Counted from the stretch's first letter, positions 1 through 6,444 are shown. The stretch is 10,780 nucleotides of DNA from Phycisphaeraceae bacterium (GCA_003551485.1 PUMS01000469.1:1-10780), one strand, 5' to 3'. Translations and numbers: made by a program. The notes: generated by a model from the letters alone, not told the origin.

Positions 1-185
1 CACCAGCCGCACCAGTCGCTGCCGGTGAAGTAGATCATCACGGGCTTGCCCGACTGCCTCGCCTGGTTCAGCGCGGCCTGATAGTCGGTCAGCCAGTTGA
101 CGTTCGCCGCCGCATGAGACGCCGCCAGCGTCAGCACGAGGGTACACGCGGCCAGGCACGTGATGGGGGATCGAATTCTGCTCAT
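1..185 (-). CDS. Exported thioredoxin-like protein, N-terminal part (cut by window edge)
   Basis: The frame starts with ATG at 185 and runs off the left edge after 61 codons, so only the N-terminus is visible. Residues 1-27 look like a signal peptide: a basic start (MSRIRS), a hydrophobic stretch LAACTLVLTLAA, and a likely signal peptidase I site after SHAAA. LAAC at 11-14 resembles a lipobox, but it lies before the hydrophobic core, so lipoprotein processing is less likely. The mature part has the opening of a thioredoxin fold: a NWLTDYQAAL helix, KPVMIYFTGSDWCGW, then TG, the start of a probable Cys codon giving WCGWC. Such exported proteins usually act in thiol-disulfide chemistry outside the cytoplasm. 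The start is supported by AAGGAG nine bases upstream. It may be the displaced 5' end of the plus-strand thioredoxin array to its right, because it supplies exactly the part that gene lacks. Confidence 0.85.
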   Translation of the reverse strand, partial: MSRIRSPITCLAACTLVLTLAASHAAANVNWLTDYQAALNQARQSGKPVMIYFTGSDWCGW

Positions 186-1415
186 GGTCGCCTGCTCCTT
201 TCTCAAAGGCATGGGTGGTCACGGTCAAAACCAACGCCTGTGACTATAGGCGCGGAGTATGGGTATCAACCGCAGACATCAGAAAAGAAGATTTCCGCGC
301 CTGATGACAGGCCCCTTCATGGCGCGGGCACGCCTCCCGTCGATCGCCCCTGCTGCGGGCCCCGCTACCGCGGGCGCTTCGACACCGAGCCGTTCGCGAA
401 ATGGGTGCGTGAGAACGTGGTGCCGCTGGAACTCGACTTCCCGCGCCGCCAGCAGCAGCCCGAGCGGCTTCGCCAGCAGAATCGCCAACTCCAGCAGCGC
501 TACGGGGTGCGTGGCTTCCCCACCGTGCTGTTCGTCGATGCCACCGGTGAGCCGTTCGGCCGCAGCGGCTACATGGAGGGCGGGCCCGAGGCCTGGCTGC
601 GACATGCCAACCAGCAGTTGGCCAACCAGCCCGAGCCGCCCACGCTCGAGCTGGCCGAGAGCTACTCCGCGGCGCTGCAGCAGGCCCAGGAGAAGGGCCG
701 ACCGCTGATCGTCGTGGCCGAACCAGGCACGCACGCGGGCCTGGCCCGACGCATCGAGGCCCTCTTCGAGCACGGGGCATTCATCGAGATGGCCAACAGC
801 CGCGCGGTGACCGTGCGCATCCAGCGCGAGGGCGATGAAGCCGCCGGTGAGGAAGAGCTCGAGAAACTCGATGAGCTGTTCGAGTCGCTCGAGGTCCGGT
901 CCAACCCGCTCCAGGTCGCCGTCATCAGCTTCGAGGAAGATGAGCCGAAGCTGCTGATGCAGGCCCGTGCCATCGCCGACCCGCGGCAGATGACCGCCCA
1001 GATCCAGCGCACGCTCCCCGAGCCGAAATACGAAGGCGGCTGGACCGAGGACTACGAGCTCGCCCGCCAGGCCGCCGCCGCCACCGGCCGGCCGATGCTG
1101 CTCAACTTCACCGGCAGCGACTGGTGCCCGCCCTGCCAGGCCATGGAGCGCGAGGTGCTCAGCCAGCAGCAGTTCAAGCAGTGGGCCAAAGACCGGGTGG
1201 TCCTGGTCACGCTCGATTTCCCCAGGCGGAAGCAGCAGGATGCGCAGGTGCAGCAGCGGAACCGCCAGCTCCAGCAGCAGTTTCAGATTCGCGGCTTCCC
1301 CACCTTCATCCTCGTGGATGCCGAGGGCAACGAACTCCACCGCGTGTCGGGCTACCAGCGCGGCGGAGTCGAGGGCTTCACCACCATGCTCCATCGCCAT
1401 ATCGAGGGTGAGTGA
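114..1415 (+). CDS. Thioredoxin-domain array protein, 5' end missing or rearranged
   Basis: The frame is open from at least 114, but no in-frame start (ATG 114, GTG 240) has a ribosome binding site, and 114 overlaps the divergent gene. Recognisable protein begins near residue 88 (base 375). Residues 88-172 are the second half of a thioredoxin domain (FDTEPFAKW, LDFPRR, cis-proline GFPT at 134-137) without its CxxC. Residues 178-302 look like a degenerate thioredoxin domain: the SYSAALQQAQEKGRPLIVV opening matches, but AEPGTH replaces the WCxxC region and NPLQV replaces the cis-proline loop. Residues 306-433 form a complete domain with GSDWCPPC (W337, C338, C341) and GFPT at 394-397. Domains 1 and 3 are closely similar (both LDFPRR and NRQLQQ), so they arose by duplication. 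An intact protein would need a signal peptide and the first CxxC, both seen on the opposite strand at 1-185. The gene may be a pseudogene. It ends at a strong terminator. Confidence 0.7.
   Translation: MRRRQRQHEGTRGQARDGGSNSAHGRLLLSQRHGWSRSKPTPVTIGAEYGYQPQTSEKKISAPDDRPLHGAGTPPVDRPCCGPRYRGRFDTEPFAKWVRENVVPLELDFPRRQQQPERLRQQNRQLQQRYGVRGFPTVLFVDATGEPFGRSGYMEGGPEAWLRHANQQLANQPEPPTLELAESYSAALQQAQEKGRPLIVVAEPGTHAGLARRIEALFEHGAFIEMANSRAVTVRIQREGDEAAGEEELEKLDELFESLEVRSNPLQVAVISFEEDEPKLLMQARAIADPRQMTAQIQRTLPEPKYEGGWTEDYELARQAAAATGRPMLLNFTGSDWCPPCQAMEREVLSQQQFKQWAKDRVVLVTLDFPRRKQQDAQVQQRNRQLQQQFQIRGFPTFILVDAEGNELHRVSGYQRGGVEGFTTMLHRHIEGE
195..200 (-). promoter_or_regulatory. Ribosome binding site of the exported thioredoxin gene
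   Basis: Read on the minus strand this is AAGGAG, separated by nine bases from the ATG at 185. It is a near-perfect Shine-Dalgarno sequence and fixes the start of the partial thioredoxin gene. Confidence 0.75.
243..269 (-). promoter_or_regulatory. Candidate sigma70-type promoter for the exported thioredoxin gene
   Basis: On the minus strand TTGATA (264-269) is followed after 15 bases by TATAGT (243-248), which matches the -10 consensus at five of six positions. The spacer is shorter than the ideal 17. Transcription would begin near 235-237, giving a leader of about 50 bases before the ATG at 185. Planctomycete promoters are poorly conserved, so this call rests on the boxes alone. Confidence 0.4.
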
Positions 1416-1479
1416 GCCTGATCGGCCCACGTTCCGGCCCCCGGCCTGCCGGTGCCGGGGCACCCATCAACCGATCCAT

Positions 1480-1512
1480 GAGCCCGGCCCATCGGTGGGC
1501 CGGGCTCTTTTT
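1480..1512 (+). terminator. Intrinsic terminator after the thioredoxin array gene
   Basis: A perfect 11-bp stem (1480-1490 with 1497-1507, GAGCCCGGCCC against its complement) has a six-base loop ATCGGT and is followed by five T (1508-1512). It lies 65 bases after the TGA of the array gene. The sequence leftward of the stem is not T-rich, so termination of the converging aminotransferase transcript here would be weaker. Confidence 0.9.
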
Positions 1513-1526
1513 CTGGCCGCGCACGC

Positions 1527-2477
1527 TCAGTCCCGCGGGTTTGCCCCATCGGGTGCATCGCCGGCGGTCTCCTGCTCGATCAACTCCAGCAGCGCCTCCC
1601 GCAGCGCGGTGGTGATGGGACCGACCCGGCCGTCGGCGATGGGCTTCTTCTCGATCTTCGTCACCGGCAGGAGGTGCCAGGAGGCGTTGGTCAGGAAAAC
1701 CTCATCGGCATCGAGCAGGTCATCGATGGCCATGGTCCGGCGCTCGGTGCGGATGCCTCTGGCCTCGGCCACCTCGAGCACCGCCTGGCGCGTGATGCCC
1801 GGCAGCACGGGTGAGGGCAGAGCGCCGCTTTCTTCCTCGCCACGGGCGGGGGGGGTCAGCAAGACGCCGTTGCGGATGAGAAACAGATTGGACACCGCGC
1901 CGCCGGCCAGGTGGTTGGTGATCGTCAGGTGGATCACCTCCCCGGCCCCCAATCCCGCCGCCTGGCGCAGCCGCAGCAGCCGTGGCCAGTAGGCCAGCGT
2001 CTTGTGGCCGCTGGTGGGGTCGAAGGGGTTGGCCGCCTGGGCCGCCACGGTGGCGGTGATGCCCTCCTGGAAATAGCGAGGGTCGTAGACCGTGGGCGGG
2101 CTGGCGGCGGCCAGGATGGTGGCCTGCTGCTGCTGCTGCGGTTGCTGTGCATCATCATGCTGCTGCTGCCGGCCGTGGGCCAGCATCGAGACGGCGCCCG
2201 GGGTAACGGTGAGCCTCAGCCGCGCTTCGGTTACGGCGTTGTGCGCCACGGTGGTGGCGATGGCTTCGAGCAGGCGCTGGCCATCGACGGCCTGCCCCAT
2301 GCCCAACTCCTTGGCGCTGCCGACCAGGCGCTGCACGTGCGCCGGTGCCCGGAATGCCCGCCCGTTGCGCACCGCCAGCGTCTCGAACAGCCCCACCGCG
2401 TGCTGAAACCCCGCATCCATCACCCCGATCACCGCTTCATCCTGCGGCACCATGCGGCCGTTGAGGTAAACATCCAT
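1527..2477 (-). CDS. Class IV PLP-dependent aminotransferase (BCAT / D-amino acid aminotransferase / PabC-like)
   Basis: This 316-residue protein is a fold-type IV PLP enzyme. The N-terminus (VYLNGRMVP, then DAGFQHAVGLFETLAVRNGR at 21-40) matches the family opening. SGHKTLAYWPRLL places the Schiff-base lysine at K159. EVFLTNASWHLLPVTKI at 259-275 is the usual C-terminal strand and loop. The family covers branched-chain aminotransferase, D-amino acid aminotransferase and aminodeoxychorismate lyase, and I cannot assign the substrate. Two features are odd. Residues 104-118 are a glutamine-rich insert (QQQHDDAQQPQQQQQ) encoded by CTG/CAG triplets. In the motif that normally reads E-G-x-x-x-N-x-F, this protein has GGAVSNLF, so the glutamate that contacts the PLP ring nitrogen is Gly193. 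The start at 2477 has GGAGAG eight bases upstream. It lies 84 bases downstream of the QueC-like gene on the same strand and may be co-transcribed with it. Confidence 0.88.
   Translation of the reverse strand: MDVYLNGRMVPQDEAVIGVMDAGFQHAVGLFETLAVRNGRAFRAPAHVQRLVGSAKELGMGQAVDGQRLLEAIATTVAHNAVTEARLRLTVTPGAVSMLAHGRQQQHDDAQQPQQQQQATILAAASPPTVYDPRYFQEGITATVAAQAANPFDPTSGHKTLAYWPRLLRLRQAAGLGAGEVIHLTITNHLAGGAVSNLFLIRNGVLLTPPARGEEESGALPSPVLPGITRQAVLEVAEARGIRTERRTMAIDDLLDADEVFLTNASWHLLPVTKIEKKPIADGRVGPITTALREALLELIEQETAGDAPDGANPRD
2124..2168. repeat. Interrupted CTG/CAG triplet tract inside the aminotransferase gene
   Basis: Five CTG units (2124-2138) and three more (2160-2168) flank GTTGCTGTG and an ATC/ATG-type stretch. 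On the coding strand they read as CAG codons and give a Gln-rich segment with one His-Asp-Asp. The tract sits where related enzymes have a short surface loop, so it probably grew by replication slippage. Confidence 0.8.
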
Positions 2478-2485
2478 ATCACGTG

Positions 2486-2491
2486 CTCTCC
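2486..2491 (-). promoter_or_regulatory. Ribosome binding site of the aminotransferase gene
   Basis: On the minus strand GGAGAG lies eight bases before the ATG at 2477, supporting that start, which also gives the expected family N-terminus. Confidence 0.6.
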
Positions 2492-2561
2492 ATCGGGCTC
2501 GTTCGGCAGGCGGCGGGCGGTTGTGCTGCTCCGCCCATCCACCGAACCGACACTGATCGCA

Positions 2562-3383
2562 TCATCGCGTGTTGCCTTCGTTCGCCGGCCAGCCGCACCG
2601 GCGGTTCGCTCGTGCGCGAAGTCCGGGGATGCGCCGCCGCAGCAGGACGAACCATTGGAGTCTGCGAGCGACAGTCAGCAGCAACCGGGCCATCAGGCGG
2701 CGCAGCGGCGGAATCCGGTGTCCCATTCCCTCATCGAGAGTGTAACGGCAGGGATTGCACCGTCCACAGGGTCTGCCGCGCCGTGGAAGATGACAGAACC
2801 ATGTCAAATCCATGACGTCAGCAAATCCATGCTGCTCGGCCTGCGCGGCCATCCGGCGCTTGCTCAGGTCAACGATCGGATAGCTGAACCGACCAAATAC
2901 GGCGGCGACGTCCGCTGGAGACTCGGGCCCCGTTACGCGCCGGTCTTTGGCTTGCGGCGCATCGGGCACGAGATAGGGGGCGATGTGTTCATACGCCCGG
3001 TCGTCAACGTGGATTGTCAGCTCAATCCGCCTCCCGCCAAGGTGTCCGGCCCAGCGTGCCAGCCACTGATACTGAATGCCGATGAACGCTTTGTCGCACA
3101 GGCGCGTGAAAGCATCGCAAATCCGGGCATCAGCGGGCAGATCGTCAACGCTGCAGAAGCGCATCGGCGCAAACATTTCCATGCCCGCCTTATCGTTGAT
3201 GCACCGGCGAATGGCCTGCATTGCCCGCACTTCCATATGGAGTGAGCCCCGGCCGGGATCGATGAGGTAGAAGGGCTCAATTCTCTGTCCGAGTACCAGT
3301 GCAGCGTAGGCAACACGATAGGTCGAATCCCAACCACCGGTCCAGAAGATGCGGATGGGCTCGGAGTGTTCCTGCAGGTTCAT
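2562..3383 (-). CDS. QueC-like PP-loop ATPase with four-cysteine zinc site
   Basis: This 273-residue protein has the N-type ATP pyrophosphatase loop TGGWDST at 15-21, in the position and form of SGGxDS. Near the C-terminus it has four cysteines, C197-x8-C206-x2-C209-x2-C212 (within TWFCHLP and RPCGRCNPC). That is the zinc-binding arrangement of 7-cyano-7-deazaguanine synthase, QueC. QueC converts 7-carboxy-7-deazaguanine to preQ0 using ATP and ammonia, on the way to queuosine. Relatives with this fold also occur in polysaccharide clusters and in the Qat defence system. Here no queD, queE or queF lies nearby, and residues 220-273 form a basic, partly hydrophobic extension, so queuosine synthesis is not assured. 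The frame stays open upstream to an ATG at 3548, but the start at 3383 has GGAG seven bases before it and leads straight into the fold. Seven 60-base lines of the gene average about 60% GC, against about 70% in the next gene, which suggests acquisition. The aminotransferase follows after 84 bases. Confidence 0.82.
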   Translation of the reverse strand: MNLQEHSEPIRIFWTGGWDSTYRVAYAALVLGQRIEPFYLIDPGRGSLHMEVRAMQAIRRCINDKAGMEMFAPMRFCSVDDLPADARICDAFTRLCDKAFIGIQYQWLARWAGHLGGRRIELTIHVDDRAYEHIAPYLVPDAPQAKDRRVTGPESPADVAAVFGRFSYPIVDLSKRRMAAQAEQHGFADVMDLTWFCHLPRRGRPCGRCNPCRYTLDEGMGHRIPPLRRLMARLLLTVARRLQWFVLLRRRIPGLRARANRRCGWPANEGNTR

Positions 3384-3390
3384 CGGACTG

Positions 3391-3394
3391 CTCC
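3391..3394 (-). promoter_or_regulatory. Ribosome binding site deciding the QueC-like start
   Basis: On the minus strand GGAG stands seven bases before the ATG at 3383. It favours this start over the upstream in-frame ATG at 3548, whose 55 extra residues show no homology and would run into the palindromic repeat. Confidence 0.65.
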
Positions 3395-3516
3395 ATGTGC
3401 CCAGCGAACGAACCTTCGATCGCGTCGAATGGGTCGTGGATCGCGAATCCTCTTCGTAGCAGGGCAATTTGCAGATGTCAAGAAAGTTGCATCGCACTGA
3501 AAGAAGAGGCTTGGGG

Positions 3517-3584
3517 GTGAGGGAAGAATCGGAGGGGCTACGGTCCACCTGCCCTCACTCCAGCCCTCTGCCGGAGGGAGAGGG
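3517..3584. repeat. REP-like palindromic element
   Basis: GTGAGGG (3517-3523) is mirrored by CCCTCAC (3552-3558), and CCCTCT (3564-3569) by AGAGGG (3579-3584). The wording CCCTCACTCCAGCCCTCTGC followed by CGGAGGGAGAGGG closely resembles a dispersed intergenic palindrome known from many high-GC genomes (CCCTCACCCC...CCCTCTCCC type). It lies in the 232-base gap between the TPR gene and the QueC-like gene and could act as a processing or attenuation point in their transcript. Confidence 0.6.
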
Positions 3585-3615
3585 AGTTGTATTCCGGGCG
3601 GCGTCGGCGGCGATG

Positions 3616-6249
3616 CTACCGCTGCGCCTCGCGGCGGCGCAGTTGGCTGAGCTGGTCGTTGCTTTGCAGCCATTGCTGCCAGTGGCGGCGGTCCATGGGC
3701 AGGTTGGGGTCTTCGAAGGCCTCATCGGGGACCGACTCGAGAAAGTCCATCGCGCGGCGGTTGGCCGAGCGCGCGTGCTCGGGTTCACCCAGCGCCATGT
3801 AGGCGTTGACGATCTGCACCAGCGGCACGAGCATGCCCGGATGCTGGTTCCAGCTCGCATCGGCGGCGGCGGTCGAGTAGAGGTCGATCGCCTCGCGGTA
3901 GCGGCCAAGGTCGTAGATGCAGTCGGCCCGATGAATCAGGGCGTTGCGCAGGTATTCATGCTCGAGCGCTGAGAGCATCGTCGGGTCCAGGTCGCGAACG
4001 GGGGCCAGTTCATCGATGACCCTGGCGTACAGGTCGGCCGCCTCCTCGAGGCGCTGTTGCCGCAGGGCATCGAGCTCGCGGCGGCGAGAGTCCTGCATGG
4101 CGCGCTGCAGGTCGCGGTCGATCCCGCGAACGCTCTTGCGCAGGCTGCTGGCCAGCATGTAACGCAGCCGCGGGCCGGCGGCATCCTCGCCGTAGCGACG
4201 GGGGTCGGTGGCCTCGGTGAGCCGCTCGATGGCCTCGACGTAGTCGCCCTGCTGGTAGTGCAGCTTGCACAGCTCGATCAGCGCCTCGCGATAGACGTCC
4301 GAACGGGGTGTGATGTTGCGGTGGTTGAGCACCTCCAGCAGTCGGCGCTGGGCCTTCTCGGGCCGGTCCAGGGCCAGGTAGGCCCGGGCCAGGGGCACGT
4401 AGCTTCGCATCACGGCGGGGCTGGTCTGGTCGCGCTGGCTGTCGATCAGGTGGCTGAACTGATCGCGTGCCACAGCCACGTCGGCGGGCTGGCCCAGGGC
4501 GAGGAAGGCCATGCCGATGCGGTGTCGGGCCTCGAGGTGGCGGGGGTCTTCGCCGTGGTCACTGGCGAACCGCTGGTAGGCACTGATGGCCTTGTCCCAT
4601 CGCTGGGCGCGATCGAAGTTCTCCGCCGCGCGCCACAGCGCATCGCGCGAGTCGGCCACCCTCGCGGCGTCCAGGGCCGACTGGGCGTATTGCATCAGGG
4701 CATCACCGGCCCACTCGAAGGCCTGCGCCGCTTCCCGGTTGAGGGCGCGGCGCAGCTCGGTGAGGCGATCCATCTCAGTCGCGGCCGCACCCTCAGCCTC
4801 GGCCACGTCGCGGTCGCGTGCCCGGCGCGCAGCGGCCTGGGCGTCTGCCAGCTTCTCCCGCCCGATGTGCTCGTAGGTGGCGCCGAGACGGGCCAGTATC
4901 GCATCGGGCATGCTTTCATCGTGCAGCGGCTTGACCTTCTCGATGTAGGCCAGGGCCTGCTCGTAATCCTCTCGCTCGTAGTGGCGCTGGTGGTGGGCCA
5001 GCAGCCGCTGCTGGAGCCGCTCGAGCGTGGCCTGTGGCACGCGGTCCGTGCGGCCCAGTTCGGCCACCGCCGCGGTGAAGTGGCTCAGCGCTTCGGCATC
5101 GCGACCCATCAGCGCTTCGGCGTGGGCGCGTCCGATGAGGGCGTCGATGAAGGCTTCGGTGGTGGGATGCCCTTCGGTTGCCTTGCGGAAGTGCTGATAG
5201 GCCAGCTCGAGCGGGTCACCTTCCTCGCCGTCGCCACCGCCGGCCAGGGCCACCTCGCCGAGGCCGACCAGGATGCGGGCGTTGAGCGCATCGTGAGGCT
5301 CGAGCAGAGCCTGGGCGCTGCGGTACCGGGTCAGGGCATCCTCGAACCTGCCCTCGCCGCGGTAGGCCTCGGCCAGCAGCAGCTTCAGCGGCGCCACGTC
5401 CGGCTCTGGCCCCCGGGCGGTGAACCGCGGCAGCATGCGCTCGAGGTAGCGCGCGGCCTGGACGGGGGCATCGATGCTGCGCTGGCCCAGAATCAGTTCG
5501 GCGCGGGTCCTGGCCGCCCACAGCCGCTGCGTCCGGATATCCTGCGGGTCGGTCAGGGCCGCCAGCGACCGCTCGAAGTCGGCCAGCAGCGGGTAGAGTT
5601 CCTCCGCCTTGGCATCCACCTCGATTCGACGCTCGATGATCCTGCGCAACACTGCCGGCCGCCGCCGGGCACGCTCCTGTGGAAGCTTCTCGAGGATGCG
5701 CATCGCCTGCTCGTAGCGATCCAGCCCCACCAGCACCTCGGCCCAGCGCTCCACCTGCTGGGGGGTGGGTTGGGCGCCGGCATCGACAGCGCGGCGGAAG
5801 TAATCGTGCACCTTGAGGTAGTTGTCGGGATTGGACCAGCGGTTGATGCGGTCCTGCTGGTAGATCAACTCGCCCCAGAGCAGCCATGATCGGGCCTGGT
5901 GCGCCTTGCCGCCGCGCTTGGCCAGCGGACGCCGGATCCGCTCCAGCCGCTGCTGGGCGCGGCTGAGCCTGCCGTCGGCCAGGGCCTGGGCGATTTCATC
6001 GAGCGCCTCATCGAAGCGGTCGGGCTCGTTCGCGGGCACGGCGGCGTGGATCGCCATCGCCAGCAGCCCCAGGCTCAGAAGCAGCAGCGGCAGGTGCCAT
6101 GCCTGCCGCCAGGAGCGGGTACGCGGTGCGCCGGCCTCCAGCGTTGCATCCATGTCGACCGCATCATCATCGTCGGTCCCATCCAGCGCATCGATGGGGT
6201 CGAGATGCTCTTCATCGGCGGGCTCGGGCATGCCCAAATGCTCGGCCAT
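3616..6249 (-). CDS. Membrane-anchored TPR solenoid protein
   Basis: This is an 877-residue protein. Residues 1-45 are acidic (DPIDALDGTDDDDAVDMD) and probably cytoplasmic. Residues 52-71 (LPLLLLSLGLLAMAIHAA) form a single membrane span after a basic stretch (RTRSWRQ). The rest is helical tetratricopeptide repeats, probably outside the inner membrane. Clear TPR-type units include AEVLVGLDRYEQAMRILEKL near 170-190, LLAEAYRGEGRFEDALTRY, YEREDYEQALAYIEKVKPL, ELCKLHYQQGDYVEAIERL, and CIYDLGRYREAIDLYSTAAA near 800. A coiled, Ala/Arg/Glu-rich segment (REKLADAQAAARRARDRD) sits mid-protein. TPR arrays bind other proteins; no enzymatic motif is visible, so the partner is unknown. The start at 6249 has GAGG nine bases upstream and yields a sensible topology. 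It stands alone, with a 565-base gap upstream and a REP-like element downstream. The long antisense frames over it are shadows of its GC-rich codons. Confidence 0.88.
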   Translation of the reverse strand: MAEHLGMPEPADEEHLDPIDALDGTDDDDAVDMDATLEAGAPRTRSWRQAWHLPLLLLSLGLLAMAIHAAVPANEPDRFDEALDEIAQALADGRLSRAQQRLERIRRPLAKRGGKAHQARSWLLWGELIYQQDRINRWSNPDNYLKVHDYFRRAVDAGAQPTPQQVERWAEVLVGLDRYEQAMRILEKLPQERARRRPAVLRRIIERRIEVDAKAEELYPLLADFERSLAALTDPQDIRTQRLWAARTRAELILGQRSIDAPVQAARYLERMLPRFTARGPEPDVAPLKLLLAEAYRGEGRFEDALTRYRSAQALLEPHDALNARILVGLGEVALAGGGDGEEGDPLELAYQHFRKATEGHPTTEAFIDALIGRAHAEALMGRDAEALSHFTAAVAELGRTDRVPQATLERLQQRLLAHHQRHYEREDYEQALAYIEKVKPLHDESMPDAILARLGATYEHIGREKLADAQAAARRARDRDVAEAEGAAATEMDRLTELRRALNREAAQAFEWAGDALMQYAQSALDAARVADSRDALWRAAENFDRAQRWDKAISAYQRFASDHGEDPRHLEARHRIGMAFLALGQPADVAVARDQFSHLIDSQRDQTSPAVMRSYVPLARAYLALDRPEKAQRRLLEVLNHRNITPRSDVYREALIELCKLHYQQGDYVEAIERLTEATDPRRYGEDAAGPRLRYMLASSLRKSVRGIDRDLQRAMQDSRRRELDALRQQRLEEAADLYARVIDELAPVRDLDPTMLSALEHEYLRNALIHRADCIYDLGRYREAIDLYSTAAADASWNQHPGMLVPLVQIVNAYMALGEPEHARSANRRAMDFLESVPDEAFEDPNLPMDRRHWQQWLQSNDQLSQLRRREAQR

Positions 6250-6258
6250 CGGTCAGGT

Positions 6259-6262
6259 CCTC
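6259..6262 (-). promoter_or_regulatory. Ribosome binding site of the TPR gene
   Basis: GAGG on the minus strand, nine bases before the ATG at 6249. It is modest in strength but is the only candidate near this start. Confidence 0.45.
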
Positions 6263-6366
6263 GGGGGCGGGGCGCTGTCTGCGCAGCGGGGGCATCACCG
6301 CGCAGCGCCGATTGCGGCACGGCATCGATGAGCGCGGCTCTAATGGCTTATCGTCCAGCACCCGGC

Positions 6367-6384
6367 CCGGACTGAACGGTCCGG
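6367..6384. repeat. Short hairpin, first of a cluster
   Basis: CCGGAC (6367-6372) pairs perfectly with GTCCGG (6379-6384) around the loop TGAACG. It lies six bases from the stronger hairpin at 6391 and probably belongs to the same structured element. Confidence 0.5.
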
Positions 6385-6390
6385 TAATGC

Positions 6391-6421
6391 CCGGCCCGTG
6401 GCGGCCGACACCGCGGGCCGG
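6391..6421. repeat. Strong 11-bp inverted repeat
   Basis: Bases 6391-6401 pair with 6411-6421 (one G-T wobble at 6399/6413) around a nine-base loop. No T-tract follows on either strand, so it is not a standard intrinsic terminator. Position about 140-170 bases upstream of the TPR start allows a role in leader RNA structure or as a protein-binding palindrome; either is inference. Confidence 0.6.
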
Positions 6422-6444
6422 CCGAGTGCCGGCGACCGTTGAAA

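Larger units (their letters stand above)
186..374. other. Divergent intergenic region containing a likely rearrangement junction
   Basis: The left part carries the ribosome binding site and probable promoter of the minus-strand thioredoxin gene. From about 300 to 374 I see no recognisable protein in any frame, although thioredoxin homology on the plus strand begins abruptly at about 375. The last bases before that point contain overlapping short inverted repeats: GCGGG 355-359, CCCGC 361-365 and GCGGG 370-374. A small hairpin (GCCTG 299-303, CAGGC 308-312) is followed on the minus strand by a T-rich run, so it could be a weak leftward terminator of a gene that once lay upstream. No plus-strand promoter or ribosome binding site was found for the array gene. 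Confidence 0.5.

Noticed and set aside
279..1463. A 394-codon minus-strand open frame antisense to the thioredoxin array
   Set aside because: The plus strand carries clear thioredoxin motifs; this frame is Leu/Gly-rich mirror coding.
2124..2168. CRISPR or tandem-repeat array
   Set aside because: The unit is a three-base codon repeat inside a gene, with no spacers.
1911..3245. A 444-codon plus-strand open frame spanning the aminotransferase and QueC-like genes
   Set aside because: It crosses two recognised genes and their intergenic gap on the other strand and shows no domain.
4057..5889. A 610-codon open frame on the plus strand, antisense to the TPR gene
   Set aside because: It is a shadow of high-GC codons; the minus-strand frame has a membrane span, TPR motifs and a ribosome binding site, while this frame has no family motif.
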